In this document: positions 49,558-58,677 of the stretch, in pieces
How the letters are laid out: every line of letters begins with the position of its first letter
Position numbering within the stretch: the first letter of the stretch is position 1
Source of the DNA: Hymenobacter psoromatis
Lineage (GTDB): Bacteria; Bacteroidota; Bacteroidia; Cytophagales; Hymenobacteraceae
Length of the DNA stretch: 64,000 nt
Assembly (NCBI RefSeq): GCF_020012125.1
Contig: NZ_JAIFAG010000001.1
Location: forward strand, 992,001 to 1,056,000
Direction of reading: 5' to 3'
Notes under the pieces: model-generated
Database searches by the model: none
The model's input: only the letters and a program-made list of their open reading frames with translations
What the model was told of the DNA's origin: nothing
Translations under genes and position numbers: made by a program

Positions 49558-49709
49558 GCGGAAAAATAGATGCCGCAAGTTCTGGCCGAATCGGCCGGAT
49601 ATTCACCCAACGTGGCCGAGTAGGAAAAAATATTAGCGGCGCAAGTAGCTGAAAAACAAATTTCCGGCTGGCTCCCGGCGGCCAGCCCGCGCTCAAATAC
49701 CGGCCCGTA

Positions 49710-49742
49710 GTTGCGCGAAGTCAATCAGGCTGCGTATCTTTG
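49710..49742 (+). promoter_or_regulatory. Promoter of the tRNA-Leu gene
   Basis: GTTG at 49710-49713 and TATCTTTG at 49735-49742 with a 21-base spacer match the Bacteroidota promoter consensus; the -7 box ends 51 bases before the mature tRNA. Confidence 0.6.
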
Positions 49743-49793
49743 CCCCATCAAAAGCCTCCGCCGACCAGGTGAGCTGGCTTTTGAGCCCTACTT

Positions 49794-49875
49794 GCGCTTG
49801 TGGCGAAATTGGTAGACGCGCTGTCTTCAGGCGGCAGTTCCGCAAGGTGTGAGAGTTCGAGTCTCTCCGAGCGCA
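49794..49875 (+). tRNA. tRNA-Leu (anticodon CAG)
   Basis: A class II tRNA with 7-bp acceptor stem (GCGCTTG with CGAGCGC, one GU pair), D arm, anticodon stem CTGTC/GGCAG with loop TTCAGGC (anticodon CAG), a long variable arm, and T arm GAGAG-TTCGAGT-CTCTC. The discriminator is A; CCA is not encoded. A strong terminator follows at once. Confidence 0.96.
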
Positions 49876-49886
49876 CGTTTTTTGCT

Positions 49887-49924
49887 TAAAAAGCCAGTCC
49901 GGTTTCGGACTGGCTTTTTTTTGT
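49887..49924 (+). terminator. Terminator of the tRNA-Leu gene
   Basis: Stem AAAAAGCCAGTCCG with CGGACTGGCTTTTT, loop GTTT, followed by T residues. Confidence 0.94.
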
Positions 49925-50039
49925 TTTTTCGAGTAGATGGCTGCTCTCTAATGTGGCTAGTTTTATTGGTAATCCGTTTTAGCGAGCTTTCAGCTAATAG
50001 TCCGAACCAAAGCTAGTAGTCTAATAATCAGTAGTTATT

Positions 50040-50753
50040 ATGCCTATTCCTGCCGCGCCGCCCGACCCGCCTGCCGCCAAGCCCGCTGCGCGGGCTGCGG
50101 GCCTGGCCGGGCTGCTCACTACCGAAGCCATCGTGGGCGGCCTCTTGTTCGTGTTGGCGTTTGGGCTGTTTTTCTACCTCACGCGGGTCGTGTTTCAGGA
50201 GCGCTCCCAGACCTTCGATAACTGGGGCTTTGCCCAAATGGACCGCCTGCGGGCCGCGCAGCCCTGGACTTTCGGGGCGATGAAGTTTATTACCTTTTTC
50301 GGGTCGGTAAAATTCTTTGTGCCGGCCAGCCTGCTGGTGCCGCTGCTGCTGCACCGGCGCGGCTACGGCCGCTACGCCGTCGAGCTGCTACTTTCGATGG
50401 GCGGTGGCCTGGTCCTCAACGAGTTGCTGAAGTTCTGTTTTCACCGCAACCGCCCCAGTACGGCCCTTTTTTACCAGTACGGCCTCAGCTTTCCGAGCGG
50501 CCACGCCATGATGAGTATGGCCTACTACGGCTGCCTGGCCTGGCTGGTAGTGCAGCACAGCCACCGCTGGGGCGTGGCCGCGGTGCTCATCAGCTTTGCC
50601 TTGCTGATTGGCGGTACCCGCGTGTACTTTCACGTGCACTACCCCACCGACGTGGCGGCGGGCTTCTGCGGCGGGGCGGTGTGGCTGGTGCTGCTGCGCA
50701 CCAGCATCCGGCTATTCTGGAGGGAAAAGCGGGAGCTGGAAACGGCTGATTAA
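50040..50753 (+). CDS. PAP2 family phosphatase
   Basis: A 237-residue membrane phosphatase with about five hydrophobic segments and the three PAP2 motifs: KFCFHRNRPS, SFPSGHAMMSM and GGTRVYFHVHYPTDV. Members dephosphorylate lipids such as phosphatidic acid or undecaprenyl diphosphate at the outer face of the inner membrane. The exact substrate is not predictable. Confidence 0.94.
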   Translation: MPIPAAPPDPPAAKPAARAAGLAGLLTTEAIVGGLLFVLAFGLFFYLTRVVFQERSQTFDNWGFAQMDRLRAAQPWTFGAMKFITFFGSVKFFVPASLLVPLLLHRRGYGRYAVELLLSMGGGLVLNELLKFCFHRNRPSTALFYQYGLSFPSGHAMMSMAYYGCLAWLVVQHSHRWGVAAVLISFALLIGGTRVYFHVHYPTDVAAGFCGGAVWLVLLRTSIRLFWREKRELETAD

Positions 50754-50775
50754 CAATGGCTGTGACGCTGGGGCA

Positions 50776-50860
50776 GTAGCGCGATTTTTGTAAATCGCGT
50801 CCCCGTGCCGGTTGGTCAACCCTATTGGCATGAGGACGCGATTTACAAAAATCATGCTAC
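50776..50860. repeat. Intergenic inverted repeat between PAP2 and DUF1080 genes
   Basis: 27-base arms (50776-50802 and 50834-50860, core GCGATTTTTGTAAATCGCG-like) with two mismatches and a 31-base loop, between convergent genes. The arm is itself partly palindromic and differs from the other repeat families. Confidence 0.85.
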
Positions 50861-50870
50861 TACCCACGGT

Positions 50871-51557
50871 CTAAAGGGGAGTCAGCATAATATCCCGAAA
50901 CGCTACTTTCGCCTCGTGGTCTTGCAGGGCGATGTGGCCCTTGGGGTAGGCGGCGAAGTTTTTCCAGTCCTTGAACTTACTGTCGGCCAGCAGCTTCTGC
51001 CACGCGGGGCTACCCATCTGCACGTCTACTACCTGGGTGCCGTTGAGCCAGAAGGTGAGGTGGCCGCGGTCTTTGCGCAGCTTCACCCGGTTCCACTCGC
51101 CGGCGGGCTTCACCACGTCGTGGGCGGGGGGTAGCATGTCGTAGAGCGAGCCGGCGCGGTGCGAGGGCTTCTTGTTGTCGGGCGCGCTTTTATCGTCGAG
51201 CACCTGCATCTCAATGCCCGTTTCGTAGGTGGCCTTGAAAGCCGGGTCTTCTTGCACGCCGAAGATGATGCCGCTGTTGCCGCCTTCGGCAATCTTCCAT
51301 TCCAGCGCCAACTCAAAGTTTTCGTACTCGCCATTGGTGAGCAGGTCGCCCTGCCCGGCCGCGGCCGGGTCTAGCTGCAACGCGCCATCCACTACCGACC
51401 AGGCGGGCGTGGCCGTGGGCTGCAAATAGGTATGCCAGCCCTGGGTGGTTTTGCCATCAAACAGCGCCTGGGGCTTGGCCTTGGTGGGGGGGTAGGGAGC
51501 CGGGCTGGCCGCGCTGAGCGCCAGCCCCGCCAGCAGGGTAGGGAGAAAGAATTTCAT
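50871..51557 (-). CDS. DUF1080 secreted protein (3-keto-disaccharide hydrolase type)
   Basis: A 228-residue protein with a signal peptide (to SAASPAP), then the concanavalin-like DUF1080 fold: FDGKTTQGWHTYL, the middle FELALEWKIAEGGNSGIIFG, and a late GHIALQDHEAKVAFRDIML, all hallmark segments. Several family members hydrolyse 3-keto-glucosides. Others bind carbohydrate. It sits between a PAP2 gene and a GAF-domain gene without an obvious partner. Confidence 0.92.
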   Translation of the reverse strand: MKFFLPTLLAGLALSAASPAPYPPTKAKPQALFDGKTTQGWHTYLQPTATPAWSVVDGALQLDPAAAGQGDLLTNGEYENFELALEWKIAEGGNSGIIFGVQEDPAFKATYETGIEMQVLDDKSAPDNKKPSHRAGSLYDMLPPAHDVVKPAGEWNRVKLRKDRGHLTFWLNGTQVVDVQMGSPAWQKLLADSKFKDWKNFAAYPKGHIALQDHEAKVAFRDIMLTPL

Positions 51558-51686
51558 CGCGGGGGAATTCAGAAAGTGAAAAGAAGTGCGGCCGGCCCAG
51601 CCTTAGCCGGCCCGGTAAGAACTTTCAATACTACGAGCTAGCCGCAGCTCTGCCAAACCGGGGGGGTGGGGAGCCACCGGCTGTGG

Positions 51687-54083
51687 CTACAACCGTATCT
51701 TCACCCGCAGCGCCTGCAGGCCCTTCACGCCCTGCAACTCCTCCAATTCCAGCTCCTCCACGCCGGGCTCCAGCAGGCCGCGGTCGTGCAGGTAGTCCAC
51801 GTATTCGAGGTATTCGGTGGCTTCGCGGGGCTGCGTGTATACCAGGGCCAGCAGGCCGGGCTGGGTCAGGCGCTCGCCGGTGCCGAGCACGGTAGCCTTG
51901 TCGATGCGCTTCTTAATTATCTCGTAGCGAATGTTATATGCCCCGTCCACGTCGAACTGCCGCTCATCCTGCCGGAAGCGGATGCTTAGTGGCTGCGAGT
52001 GAATGAGGATGAGTTGGGTCGTGTCGAGCGGCACCGGTAGCTCGGCCCGCAGGGCGTGGGTACGGCGCGTGATTTCGACCATCACCAGCAGCTGCCACAG
52101 GCGCAGGTTCTTGAGAAAAACCAGGTCAAAGGGCTTGTTCTGCACCAGGCTACCCCCCACGTAGATGTTGTGCTCGATGCCATCGGTTTTGAAGCGCTGG
52201 AAGTAGTGCGGAAACATGCGCTGCGCCTTTTCCTCCTCCTCATCGAGGTAGGCGCTGATGGTGTCGTTGAGGCGCGTCACGCTGTCCTCAAAGTCGCGGC
52301 GGCGGTGGTAGAGAATGCCCAGGCGCGGGTCAATCTGCTGCCAGTAGCTGGTGATGACGGGCCGCAGCTCGGGGTTGTTCTGGGCCAAATACTCAAACAG
52401 CGGCTCTACCTCAGTGCGCAGCGAGTCGTAGATGGTGACCTCATCGCCGCTGATGATGCCCTGGCGCAGGCGGCGCAGGTTTTTGGTCACGTAAAACTTC
52501 AGCTCGTCCAGGATGGGCAGCTGCTGCACGTCGGAGGCTTTTTTGAGCACCCGGTTGGCTAGCGTCAGGTGTTCGATGAGGTCGCCCTGAATGGCCTCGT
52601 TGCGGGCCACGCTGCTGCCCCGAATGTCGCAGGAGCCGTGCAGCGGGTATACTTCCTCAAACACGATGGGTTCCATCTCGGCCTGGCGGTTGCCTTCTTC
52701 CTGGCGGGCCAGCAGCCGCCGGGCCGCGTCGTTGAAGCGCCACTCCATCGTGGGGTGAATGGCGGTAAATTTCTCCTTGATTACGGCCTGAATGCGGGTT
52801 TCCAGGTCCTCGGCGTTGCGCTTCACGGCCACCGCAAACAGCGGCACGAACTGGTTAACCAGCTCCACGTCAAACTCATCGAAGGCATGGGCATCGGGCG
52901 AACCCATTTCGAGCAGGCCCACCGTGTCGGGGCCGTAGGGCAGCACCGCCAAGATGGCCGAGTGGATGCCCAGGCGCAGCATCTGCTGGCGCAGGCCCTC
53001 CGGAATGCCGGGCTCGGTGGCCACGTCTTCTAGCACCAGGGGCACGCGCTCGGCCAGCAGGCGCGCGTAGAGCTGCCGAAACTCACTTTCCAGCTCCTGC
53101 CCCTGCATCTGCTTAATAAGAAAGCTGTGGTTGATTTTGCGCCCAAAATCCACGAATGCCTGCTTGCGCTCGTCGTAGGCCGCAATGCCCAGTTGCAAGG
53201 CCGGCCGGGCAAACAGCACCCGCAGCTTCTCCTGAATCTGCTCCAGGCGGTCGGACGCTTGGAGCACGTCGCGCTCCAGCAGGTCGTACTTCAGCTCCGA
53301 TACTATTTCCTGGGTCGTGACGTCTACTAATTGCAACAGGTTGAAGCCTTCGAGCACGAAGTGCGCGGGGGGTAGCAATGTTTGCCACAGGTCGAGGCGG
53401 TGGCGGTGGCGCACCAGCTCCTGCACCTGCTCGGCCGTGAGCACGGGCTTTTCGCCCACCACCCGCACTCGCACGAACGTCGAATCCAGGCTCAGGCTAT
53501 AGTGCCGGTACAGGCCCAGGCTATAATCGGGCACGGTGAAAATAAACGCTCCCTGCTCGGGCAGCGCCTCGCGGTACTCGTGCAGCTCGGCCGCGTACTC
53601 ACGGCCCAGAATGAGCAGGTAAGCTAGGCGCGCCAGCTGGCTTTCCAGGGTGGCCAGGTCCAGATTGAGGGGCTGCTTGATGGTGCGGTCCTTATTGAGC
53701 AGCACTTCCGCGAAGCGCGGCGTGTGGTAGAAGCTGCGGCGCTGAAACGGGGCCACCGCCCCCGCAATGGCCGTGGCCCTGGTGGCGGGCGGAAACACGG
53801 CCAGCATCAGCGTGTCTACCAGGTCGTGGTGCTGGTCCAGGTCCTGAATATCGGATAGGTTGCCGCGGCAGGCCGCAGCTTCGGCCACCTGCTCGCGCAC
53901 GGCGCGGGCCAGGCGCGCCACGCCGGGGTTGGCCGCGTGTTCGCGCGCGTGCCAGTAGGCAATAAGCGGCTCCAGGCTCAGGCGCGTCTCGAACGGAAAC
54001 CCGCCGCCGCGCCCCGCCGCCGGGGTAGGGTGGACCAGCGCCTCGGCGGCGGCCGGCGGCATAAGCGGCGCGGGAGCAAGCAT
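51687..54083 (-). CDS. Large cytoplasmic GAF-domain protein of unknown function
   Basis: A 798-residue protein conserved in type with Bacteroidota GAF-domain proteins. The N-terminal third is helical. A GAF-like segment spans about residues 300-460 (LGIHSAILAVLPYGPDTVGLLEMGSP, quoted in part as AILAVLPYG and VGLLEMGSP). At residues 486-491 the motif DIRGSS appears in GSCDIRGSSVARNEAIQGD, recalling the first metal-binding motif of class III nucleotide cyclases, but I see no second cyclase motif. No membrane segment is visible. The role may be in signalling; this is inference. Confidence 0.7.
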   Translation of the reverse strand: MLAPAPLMPPAAAEALVHPTPAAGRGGGFPFETRLSLEPLIAYWHAREHAANPGVARLARAVREQVAEAAACRGNLSDIQDLDQHHDLVDTLMLAVFPPATRATAIAGAVAPFQRRSFYHTPRFAEVLLNKDRTIKQPLNLDLATLESQLARLAYLLILGREYAAELHEYREALPEQGAFIFTVPDYSLGLYRHYSLSLDSTFVRVRVVGEKPVLTAEQVQELVRHRHRLDLWQTLLPPAHFVLEGFNLLQLVDVTTQEIVSELKYDLLERDVLQASDRLEQIQEKLRVLFARPALQLGIAAYDERKQAFVDFGRKINHSFLIKQMQGQELESEFRQLYARLLAERVPLVLEDVATEPGIPEGLRQQMLRLGIHSAILAVLPYGPDTVGLLEMGSPDAHAFDEFDVELVNQFVPLFAVAVKRNAEDLETRIQAVIKEKFTAIHPTMEWRFNDAARRLLARQEEGNRQAEMEPIVFEEVYPLHGSCDIRGSSVARNEAIQGDLIEHLTLANRVLKKASDVQQLPILDELKFYVTKNLRRLRQGIISGDEVTIYDSLRTEVEPLFEYLAQNNPELRPVITSYWQQIDPRLGILYHRRRDFEDSVTRLNDTISAYLDEEEEKAQRMFPHYFQRFKTDGIEHNIYVGGSLVQNKPFDLVFLKNLRLWQLLVMVEITRRTHALRAELPVPLDTTQLILIHSQPLSIRFRQDERQFDVDGAYNIRYEIIKKRIDKATVLGTGERLTQPGLLALVYTQPREATEYLEYVDYLHDRGLLEPGVEELELEELQGVKGLQALRVKIRL

Positions 54084-54173
54084 GGCGGGCGATTAAAAAT
54101 GATAAATGATAAATTAAAAATCTGATAGTTAAGCTTTTAATCTGTCATTTTTGCCTGCCCAAAGGTAGGCGCG

Positions 54174-54806
54174 CTAGGGCTTTGAAAGAACGATGGGAAC
54201 GGGAATACTTGTCGCACCGCCCCCGCCGACTTCCGTCACCGTGTACGGCTGACCATTGACGTTGACTTGCTTCTGGGTATTCTCATAGCACGTGCAGCAG
54301 CCATCAGCCTTGTACTGCCCGCCCAAGACTATTTGGTTGATAAGGAAGGAGTAGCTTTTGGTATTCTTCATCGACTTATCCTTAATGAGCAGCTTGTAAT
54401 AATAATTGCTAAGTTTGCCGCCCGTAGTGCCGGGGCTGAAGGGATAGGCGTTGCTAAGGACCACCGTCGTCTTCAGGGTATCCAACGAGGGAATAGTGTC
54501 ATCGCCCAGGCCAGCCAGTATCAGCTTATTCTTCAGCAGGAGGGTGTTGCGCTGGTTGCGCCGCAGCTGCTGCCGGGTCAGCAGCAGCGAGTCGTAGGTA
54601 GTGCCGGCGGCGGCGGGGTTATAGCGTAGCAGGTACACGGTGTCTACCTCCGTCGCCGAGAAGCCCTTACCGGAAGCTACATCTTGATTAAGTGAAAAAT
54701 ATAGGGAATCCGCCAGCGTATCCTGGCAGTTGCAGGGACTGTTGGCGCAGCAGCCGGCCAGGGCCAGCAGGGGGGGTAGGAGCAGGAAACGCAGCAGAGT
54801 CTTCAT
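54174..54806 (-). CDS. Cysteine-rich lipoprotein of unknown function
   Basis: A 210-residue protein with a lipoprotein leader (LLALAGCC, Cys near residue 18), then a Cys-rich start NSPCNCQD and a later DGCCTCYENTQK. I recognise no family. The ATG at 54806 gives the leader directly. It follows another lipoprotein gene on the same strand by 90 bases and may be its operon partner. Confidence 0.75.
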   Translation of the reverse strand: MKTLLRFLLLPPLLALAGCCANSPCNCQDTLADSLYFSLNQDVASGKGFSATEVDTVYLLRYNPAAAGTTYDSLLLTRQQLRRNQRNTLLLKNKLILAGLGDDTIPSLDTLKTTVVLSNAYPFSPGTTGGKLSNYYYKLLIKDKSMKNTKSYSFLINQIVLGGQYKADGCCTCYENTQKQVNVNGQPYTVTEVGGGGATSIPVPIVLSKP

Positions 54807-54896
54807 GGCCGGAGTAACGCGAAGCCCGGCCCCGGTAGTGCCCACGGGGCACGGCACCGGAGCCGGGCAACAAAGAAAAGGCCCAACGGCCGGGCG

Positions 54897-55556
54897 CTAG
54901 CGATTGCTGCTGCTGCTGCCAGGCAGGGTAGGGTTATTCACCTGGCCGCCGGCCATCATAAGTGGGCGCAGGCGGGTAGCGGCCGTGTCGAGCTGCGGGC
55001 GAATCTGGGCCAGGGCCTCGCGCAGGGCTAGCACATCGGCCAGGCGCGGGGCCTCGGTCTGCGAGTAGCCCGAATACATGGCCACTTTTACGTTGGAGGT
55101 GCCCTTGCCGGTGTAGGTGCCCAGCAGCTCGCCATTGGAGTTCATCATCTGCACTTCGGCCTGAATATCCGTCCGGTACCATTCCAGTGGCGCGCCGAAG
55201 ATGCTGGGCACTAAGAAGGTAACAACCTGCGCCGCTTGCAGGCTGCGGCCGGTGCGGGTAGTTTTTACTTTAGTTACCACCAGGCGGGCGTAGCCGTAGG
55301 TGGCCGTATCGGTGGGCTCCACCACGTTGCGCTGCAACTCGGCCTTGAACATGCGCAGTGGGTCTTCGGGCTGCGCGCCATCATTCATGGCCAGGGGGCC
55401 GGGGTCGGCCGTGATTTCCAATGGGGGTAGGCGTTTGGAGATAACGGCGGTAGGAGTATTAGTAAAGGTGCCTTTCACCGATTTGCAGGCCCCGAGGCCG
55501 GCCAGGGCGCAGGTGGCCAGCAAAAGTGCGCGGCTGTTACTCGAAATAAGCGTCAT
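54897..55556 (-). CDS. Lipoprotein of unknown function
   Basis: A 219-residue protein with a leader ending in LAGLGACKS (lipobox Cys near residue 24). The mature part has beta-rich stretches (YGYARLVVTKVKTTRTGR, then AEVQMMNSNGELLGTYTGKG) and a Ser-rich tail. The layout resembles small lipoproteins with a DUF4136-like or similar beta-domain, but I cannot name a family. It lies upstream of another lipoprotein gene on the same strand. Confidence 0.75.
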   Translation of the reverse strand: MTLISSNSRALLLATCALAGLGACKSVKGTFTNTPTAVISKRLPPLEITADPGPLAMNDGAQPEDPLRMFKAELQRNVVEPTDTATYGYARLVVTKVKTTRTGRSLQAAQVVTFLVPSIFGAPLEWYRTDIQAEVQMMNSNGELLGTYTGKGTSNVKVAMYSGYSQTEAPRLADVLALREALAQIRPQLDTAATRLRPLMMAGGQVNNPTLPGSSSSNR

Positions 55557-55940
55557 AATAGAGATAGTAGGACCAGAAGTAAGATTGAATTTTGCCTAGA
55601 TAAGGTTAGACGTTAAGTAGATAAAAAACTGACTCTGAGCAAAATCTATTCGAAGTTAACCCATAGCGGGCGTTTAGGCCCCGCTGAGTGGCGCTTTTAA
55701 TACCCAAGAGCATGGTGCCTATTTAGTTTAGGGTCTATCAGTATTCGTATCTAACGACTACTCAATCACTAGCAGCTCTAGTAGCAGCCGCCCCGATACG
55801 GGCGACAGTCAGGTAGTTAGCTGCCTGCCGTGCGGCCCGGCTACGCTGGCCAGCCCCGCGTCGCTGGCAGCCGGTGGGGTAGCCGTCCCGGCGCGTTACT
55901 TTTTTGCAGCGCGCACCGGAATAGGACCTTACCCAGGTAC
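55557..55940. other. Intergenic region without recognised gene
   Basis: 384 bases between a lipoprotein gene and the downstream end of the symporter gene. The plus-strand open frame starting at 55830 runs into the symporter and is a GC-rich shadow. I see no RNA gene or strong terminator here. Confidence 0.6.
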
Positions 55941-57344
55941 CTAGTGCCCCGCTGCCGGCTCAGCCGTGAGCAGGTCGGGCGGGGCCACGTAGTCGTCCAC
56001 GAACTCACCCTCCCAGCGGGCCACCACGGCCGAGGCCAGGCAGTTGCCGAGCACGTTGATGGCCGTGCGGGCCATGTCCATGAGCGCATCAATGCCCAGG
56101 ATAATAAACACCGGCCAGGCCGGCAGGTTGAACGAGGCCACCGTAGCCAGCAAAATCACGAGCGAGGCGCGCGGCACGCCCGCCACACCCTTGCTGGTCA
56201 GCATCAGGGTGAACACCATCAGCAGCTGCTGCCCGAAGGTGAGCGGGATGCCCGCCGCCTGCGCCACGAACACCGCCGCCAACGACAGGTAGAGCGTGGT
56301 ACCGTCAAGGTTAAACGAGTAGCCCGTGGGCATCACGAAGGCCACGATGCGGCGCGGCACCCCGATGCTTTCCATCGCCTCCATTGCGCGGGGTAGGGCC
56401 GCCTCGCTGCTGGTAGTAGCAAAGGCGATGCTCACCGGCTCGGCCACCGCCGCCACGAAGCGCTTAACCGGCAAGCGCGCAAGCAGCGCCACCGGCAGCA
56501 GCACCAGTAGCACGAAGGCGATAAGCGCGCCATAGAGCGTCAGCAGCAGCTGCAAGGCGTTGAGCAGGGGCGCAAAGCCCATCTTGCCCACCGTGTAGGC
56601 CAGCGCGCCGCCTACGCCCAGCGGGGCAAAATACATCACCACGTTGGTGAATTTGAACATCACTTCCGAGAGGCTTTCGCAGAAGTTGAGCATGGTGCGG
56701 CGCGTGTGCTCGGGTGTGAGCGCCAGGCCGATAGCAAAAATAATGGCGAATACCACCACTTGCAGCACTTGCCCTTCGGCCACCGACTTGGCAATGTTTT
56801 CGGGGAAGATGTGCAGGATAATGTCGGCCGCCGTTTGCTTGGCGGCTGGTTGCAGTACCTCGCCCGCGTCGGCCGCGCCGCGCACCACGCCCGCGCCGGC
56901 CTGCGTCAGATTAATAGCCGCCAGCCCAATGAAGAGGGCAAACGTAGTAACTATCTCAAAGTAAATCAGGGCCTTGATGCCCATGCGGCCCACCTGCTTG
57001 AGATTGGCATGGCCCGCAATGCCCACCACCAGGGTAGCAAAGACGAGCGGCGCTATTATCGTCTTCACCAGCCGCAAAAAGGCATCGCTCAGCACTTTCA
57101 GGTTGATGGCCGCCGCCGGGGCATCGTGGCCCAGCTCGATGCCTACCAGCATACTATAGACTATCCAGAGCGTGAGCGAGCGGCGCGGTACCAGCACGGC
57201 CGCTAGCGCCACCAGCGCCAGCCAGCGCGCGGCCAGGGGTAGCGTGGGGGGTAGGGCGTGGGATGGCAAGGCGGCCAGCACCGTGAGAATAATAGCCAGG
57301 ATAGCCAGTAGCCCGGCCAGCCTGGAAACGCGCGAGAACTTCAT
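55941..57344 (-). CDS. Dicarboxylate/amino acid:cation symporter
   Basis: A 467-residue DAACS family (GltP/DctA) transporter with about eight membrane helices and the re-entrant loop motifs TTSSEAALPRAM and PTGYSFNLDGTTLYL, followed by GVAGVPRASLVIL. It imports C4-dicarboxylates, glutamate or aspartate with protons or Na+. The length is slightly above average because of an N-terminal extension. It starts at an ATG at 57344. Confidence 0.95.
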   Translation of the reverse strand: MKFSRVSRLAGLLAILAIILTVLAALPSHALPPTLPLAARWLALVALAAVLVPRRSLTLWIVYSMLVGIELGHDAPAAAINLKVLSDAFLRLVKTIIAPLVFATLVVGIAGHANLKQVGRMGIKALIYFEIVTTFALFIGLAAINLTQAGAGVVRGAADAGEVLQPAAKQTAADIILHIFPENIAKSVAEGQVLQVVVFAIIFAIGLALTPEHTRRTMLNFCESLSEVMFKFTNVVMYFAPLGVGGALAYTVGKMGFAPLLNALQLLLTLYGALIAFVLLVLLPVALLARLPVKRFVAAVAEPVSIAFATTSSEAALPRAMEAMESIGVPRRIVAFVMPTGYSFNLDGTTLYLSLAAVFVAQAAGIPLTFGQQLLMVFTLMLTSKGVAGVPRASLVILLATVASFNLPAWPVFIILGIDALMDMARTAINVLGNCLASAVVARWEGEFVDDYVAPPDLLTAEPAAGH

Positions 57345-57583
57345 GCAAGACCAATAAAAACCAGTTTATTCTGGGTAGGAGAGGAGGAGTAATTACGGAT
57401 TAAAAAATCGCGGCTAGCCAGTCAAAACATGTTAGAAAAACAGCGTAGAGGGCCGGGCTTAAATTCACGATTCATGCTTCCTCATGTATACTTCATCCAG
57501 TTAATTCGGGCTCAAAGAACGGGCAGCCCGGCCGAAACTGCCACTCGCCCCACCTTTGCGGCGGCCTACCCCCCGTTTTTGCC

Positions 57584-58591
57584 ATGACCGCCTGGACCCT
57601 CACCACCCACGAGCTGCCGCTTAATTTTCTTTGGAAAATCTCGCGCAACGCCTCGGTTACCAAGACCAACCTCGTGCTGCGAGCCGCCCAGGCTGGGGCC
57701 AGCGGCCGGGGCGAGGCCGCTCCCAACGTGCGCTACGGCGAAACGCCCGCCCTGCTGCGGGCGCAGTTCGATGACCTGTTGGCCCACGGCTTACCCCAGG
57801 CCGACACCCTGGCCGACCTCACGGCACTGCTGGCCGCCCGGCCCGTGGCCCACGCCCTGCGCTTCGCCCTGGAAGCCGCCCTCACCCATTGCCTGGCGGC
57901 GCGGGCGGGGCAGCCGGTGTGGCAGTGGCTGGGCGTGCCGCCCCCGGCCCGGCGCGTGGCCACGGCCTTCACGCTGCCCATTATGGAGCCGGGCTCGGTA
58001 GCGGCGTTTATCAAAACGCAGCGCGCCGAGCGGTTTAGTCTGCTGAAAGTCAAGGTAAACCAGGAGGGCGGCCTCGACCTGCTGCGCGCCGTGGCGGCTG
58101 CCCTGCCCGGCCACCCGCTGCTAGTGGACGGCAACGAAGCCTGGCCCGATGCCGAGGGCGTACTGCGCTTTCTGGAAGCTGCCGCCACCGTGCCCGGCCT
58201 CCGAATACAGCTGCTGGAGCAGCCCCTACCCGCCGCCCTGGCCGCCGACTACCGCTACCTGTGCCCCCGCACCAGCGTGCCGCTGCTGGCCGATGAATCA
58301 GTAACAGACGAAGCCGATTTTGCCGAAATCGCCCGGCAGTTTCACGGCGTCAACGTGAAGCTGATGAAAGCCGGCGGCTACCAGCGCGGCATTGAGCTGC
58401 TGCGCCAGACCCGCGCCCACGGCCTGCTACCCATGCTGGGTTGCATGGTCGAAACCTCGCTCGGCATTTGGTCAGCGCTGCAAGTCAGCGCTTTGGCCGA
58501 GGTGCACGACCTCGACGGCCTACTTATCGTGCGCGACGAGCCCTTTGGGTTGGTGCGGGAGGAAGAGGGGTTTCTGCAAGTTCTTAGCTAA
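57584..58591 (+). CDS. Dipeptide epimerase (L-Ala-D/L-Glu type), enolase superfamily
   Basis: A 335-residue enolase-superfamily enzyme. Catalytic features in order: LLKVKVNQEG (K-x-K base), LLVDGNEAW (metal Asp), QLLEQPLP (metal Glu), LLADESVTDEADF (third metal ligand), and VKLMKAGG (second Lys base). This is the muconate-lactonising subgroup pattern of dipeptide epimerases, which help recycle murein peptides. The exact dipeptide cannot be read from sequence alone. Confidence 0.9.
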   Translation: MTAWTLTTHELPLNFLWKISRNASVTKTNLVLRAAQAGASGRGEAAPNVRYGETPALLRAQFDDLLAHGLPQADTLADLTALLAARPVAHALRFALEAALTHCLAARAGQPVWQWLGVPPPARRVATAFTLPIMEPGSVAAFIKTQRAERFSLLKVKVNQEGGLDLLRAVAAALPGHPLLVDGNEAWPDAEGVLRFLEAAATVPGLRIQLLEQPLPAALAADYRYLCPRTSVPLLADESVTDEADFAEIARQFHGVNVKLMKAGGYQRGIELLRQTRAHGLLPMLGCMVETSLGIWSALQVSALAEVHDLDGLLIVRDEPFGLVREEEGFLQVLS

Positions 58592-58677
58592 AAGCGTCTG
58601 TCATGGCCGCGTCCTTATTTGATGCGCAACATGCTCGCAAGGATAAACGCCCCAACTCGGAATCAGCAATCCGAAAC

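Noticed and set aside
55830..56396. A 188-codon plus-strand open frame over the symporter 3' end
   Set aside because: Its composition is Arg/His-rich and it lies mostly antisense to the well-supported DAACS symporter gene.
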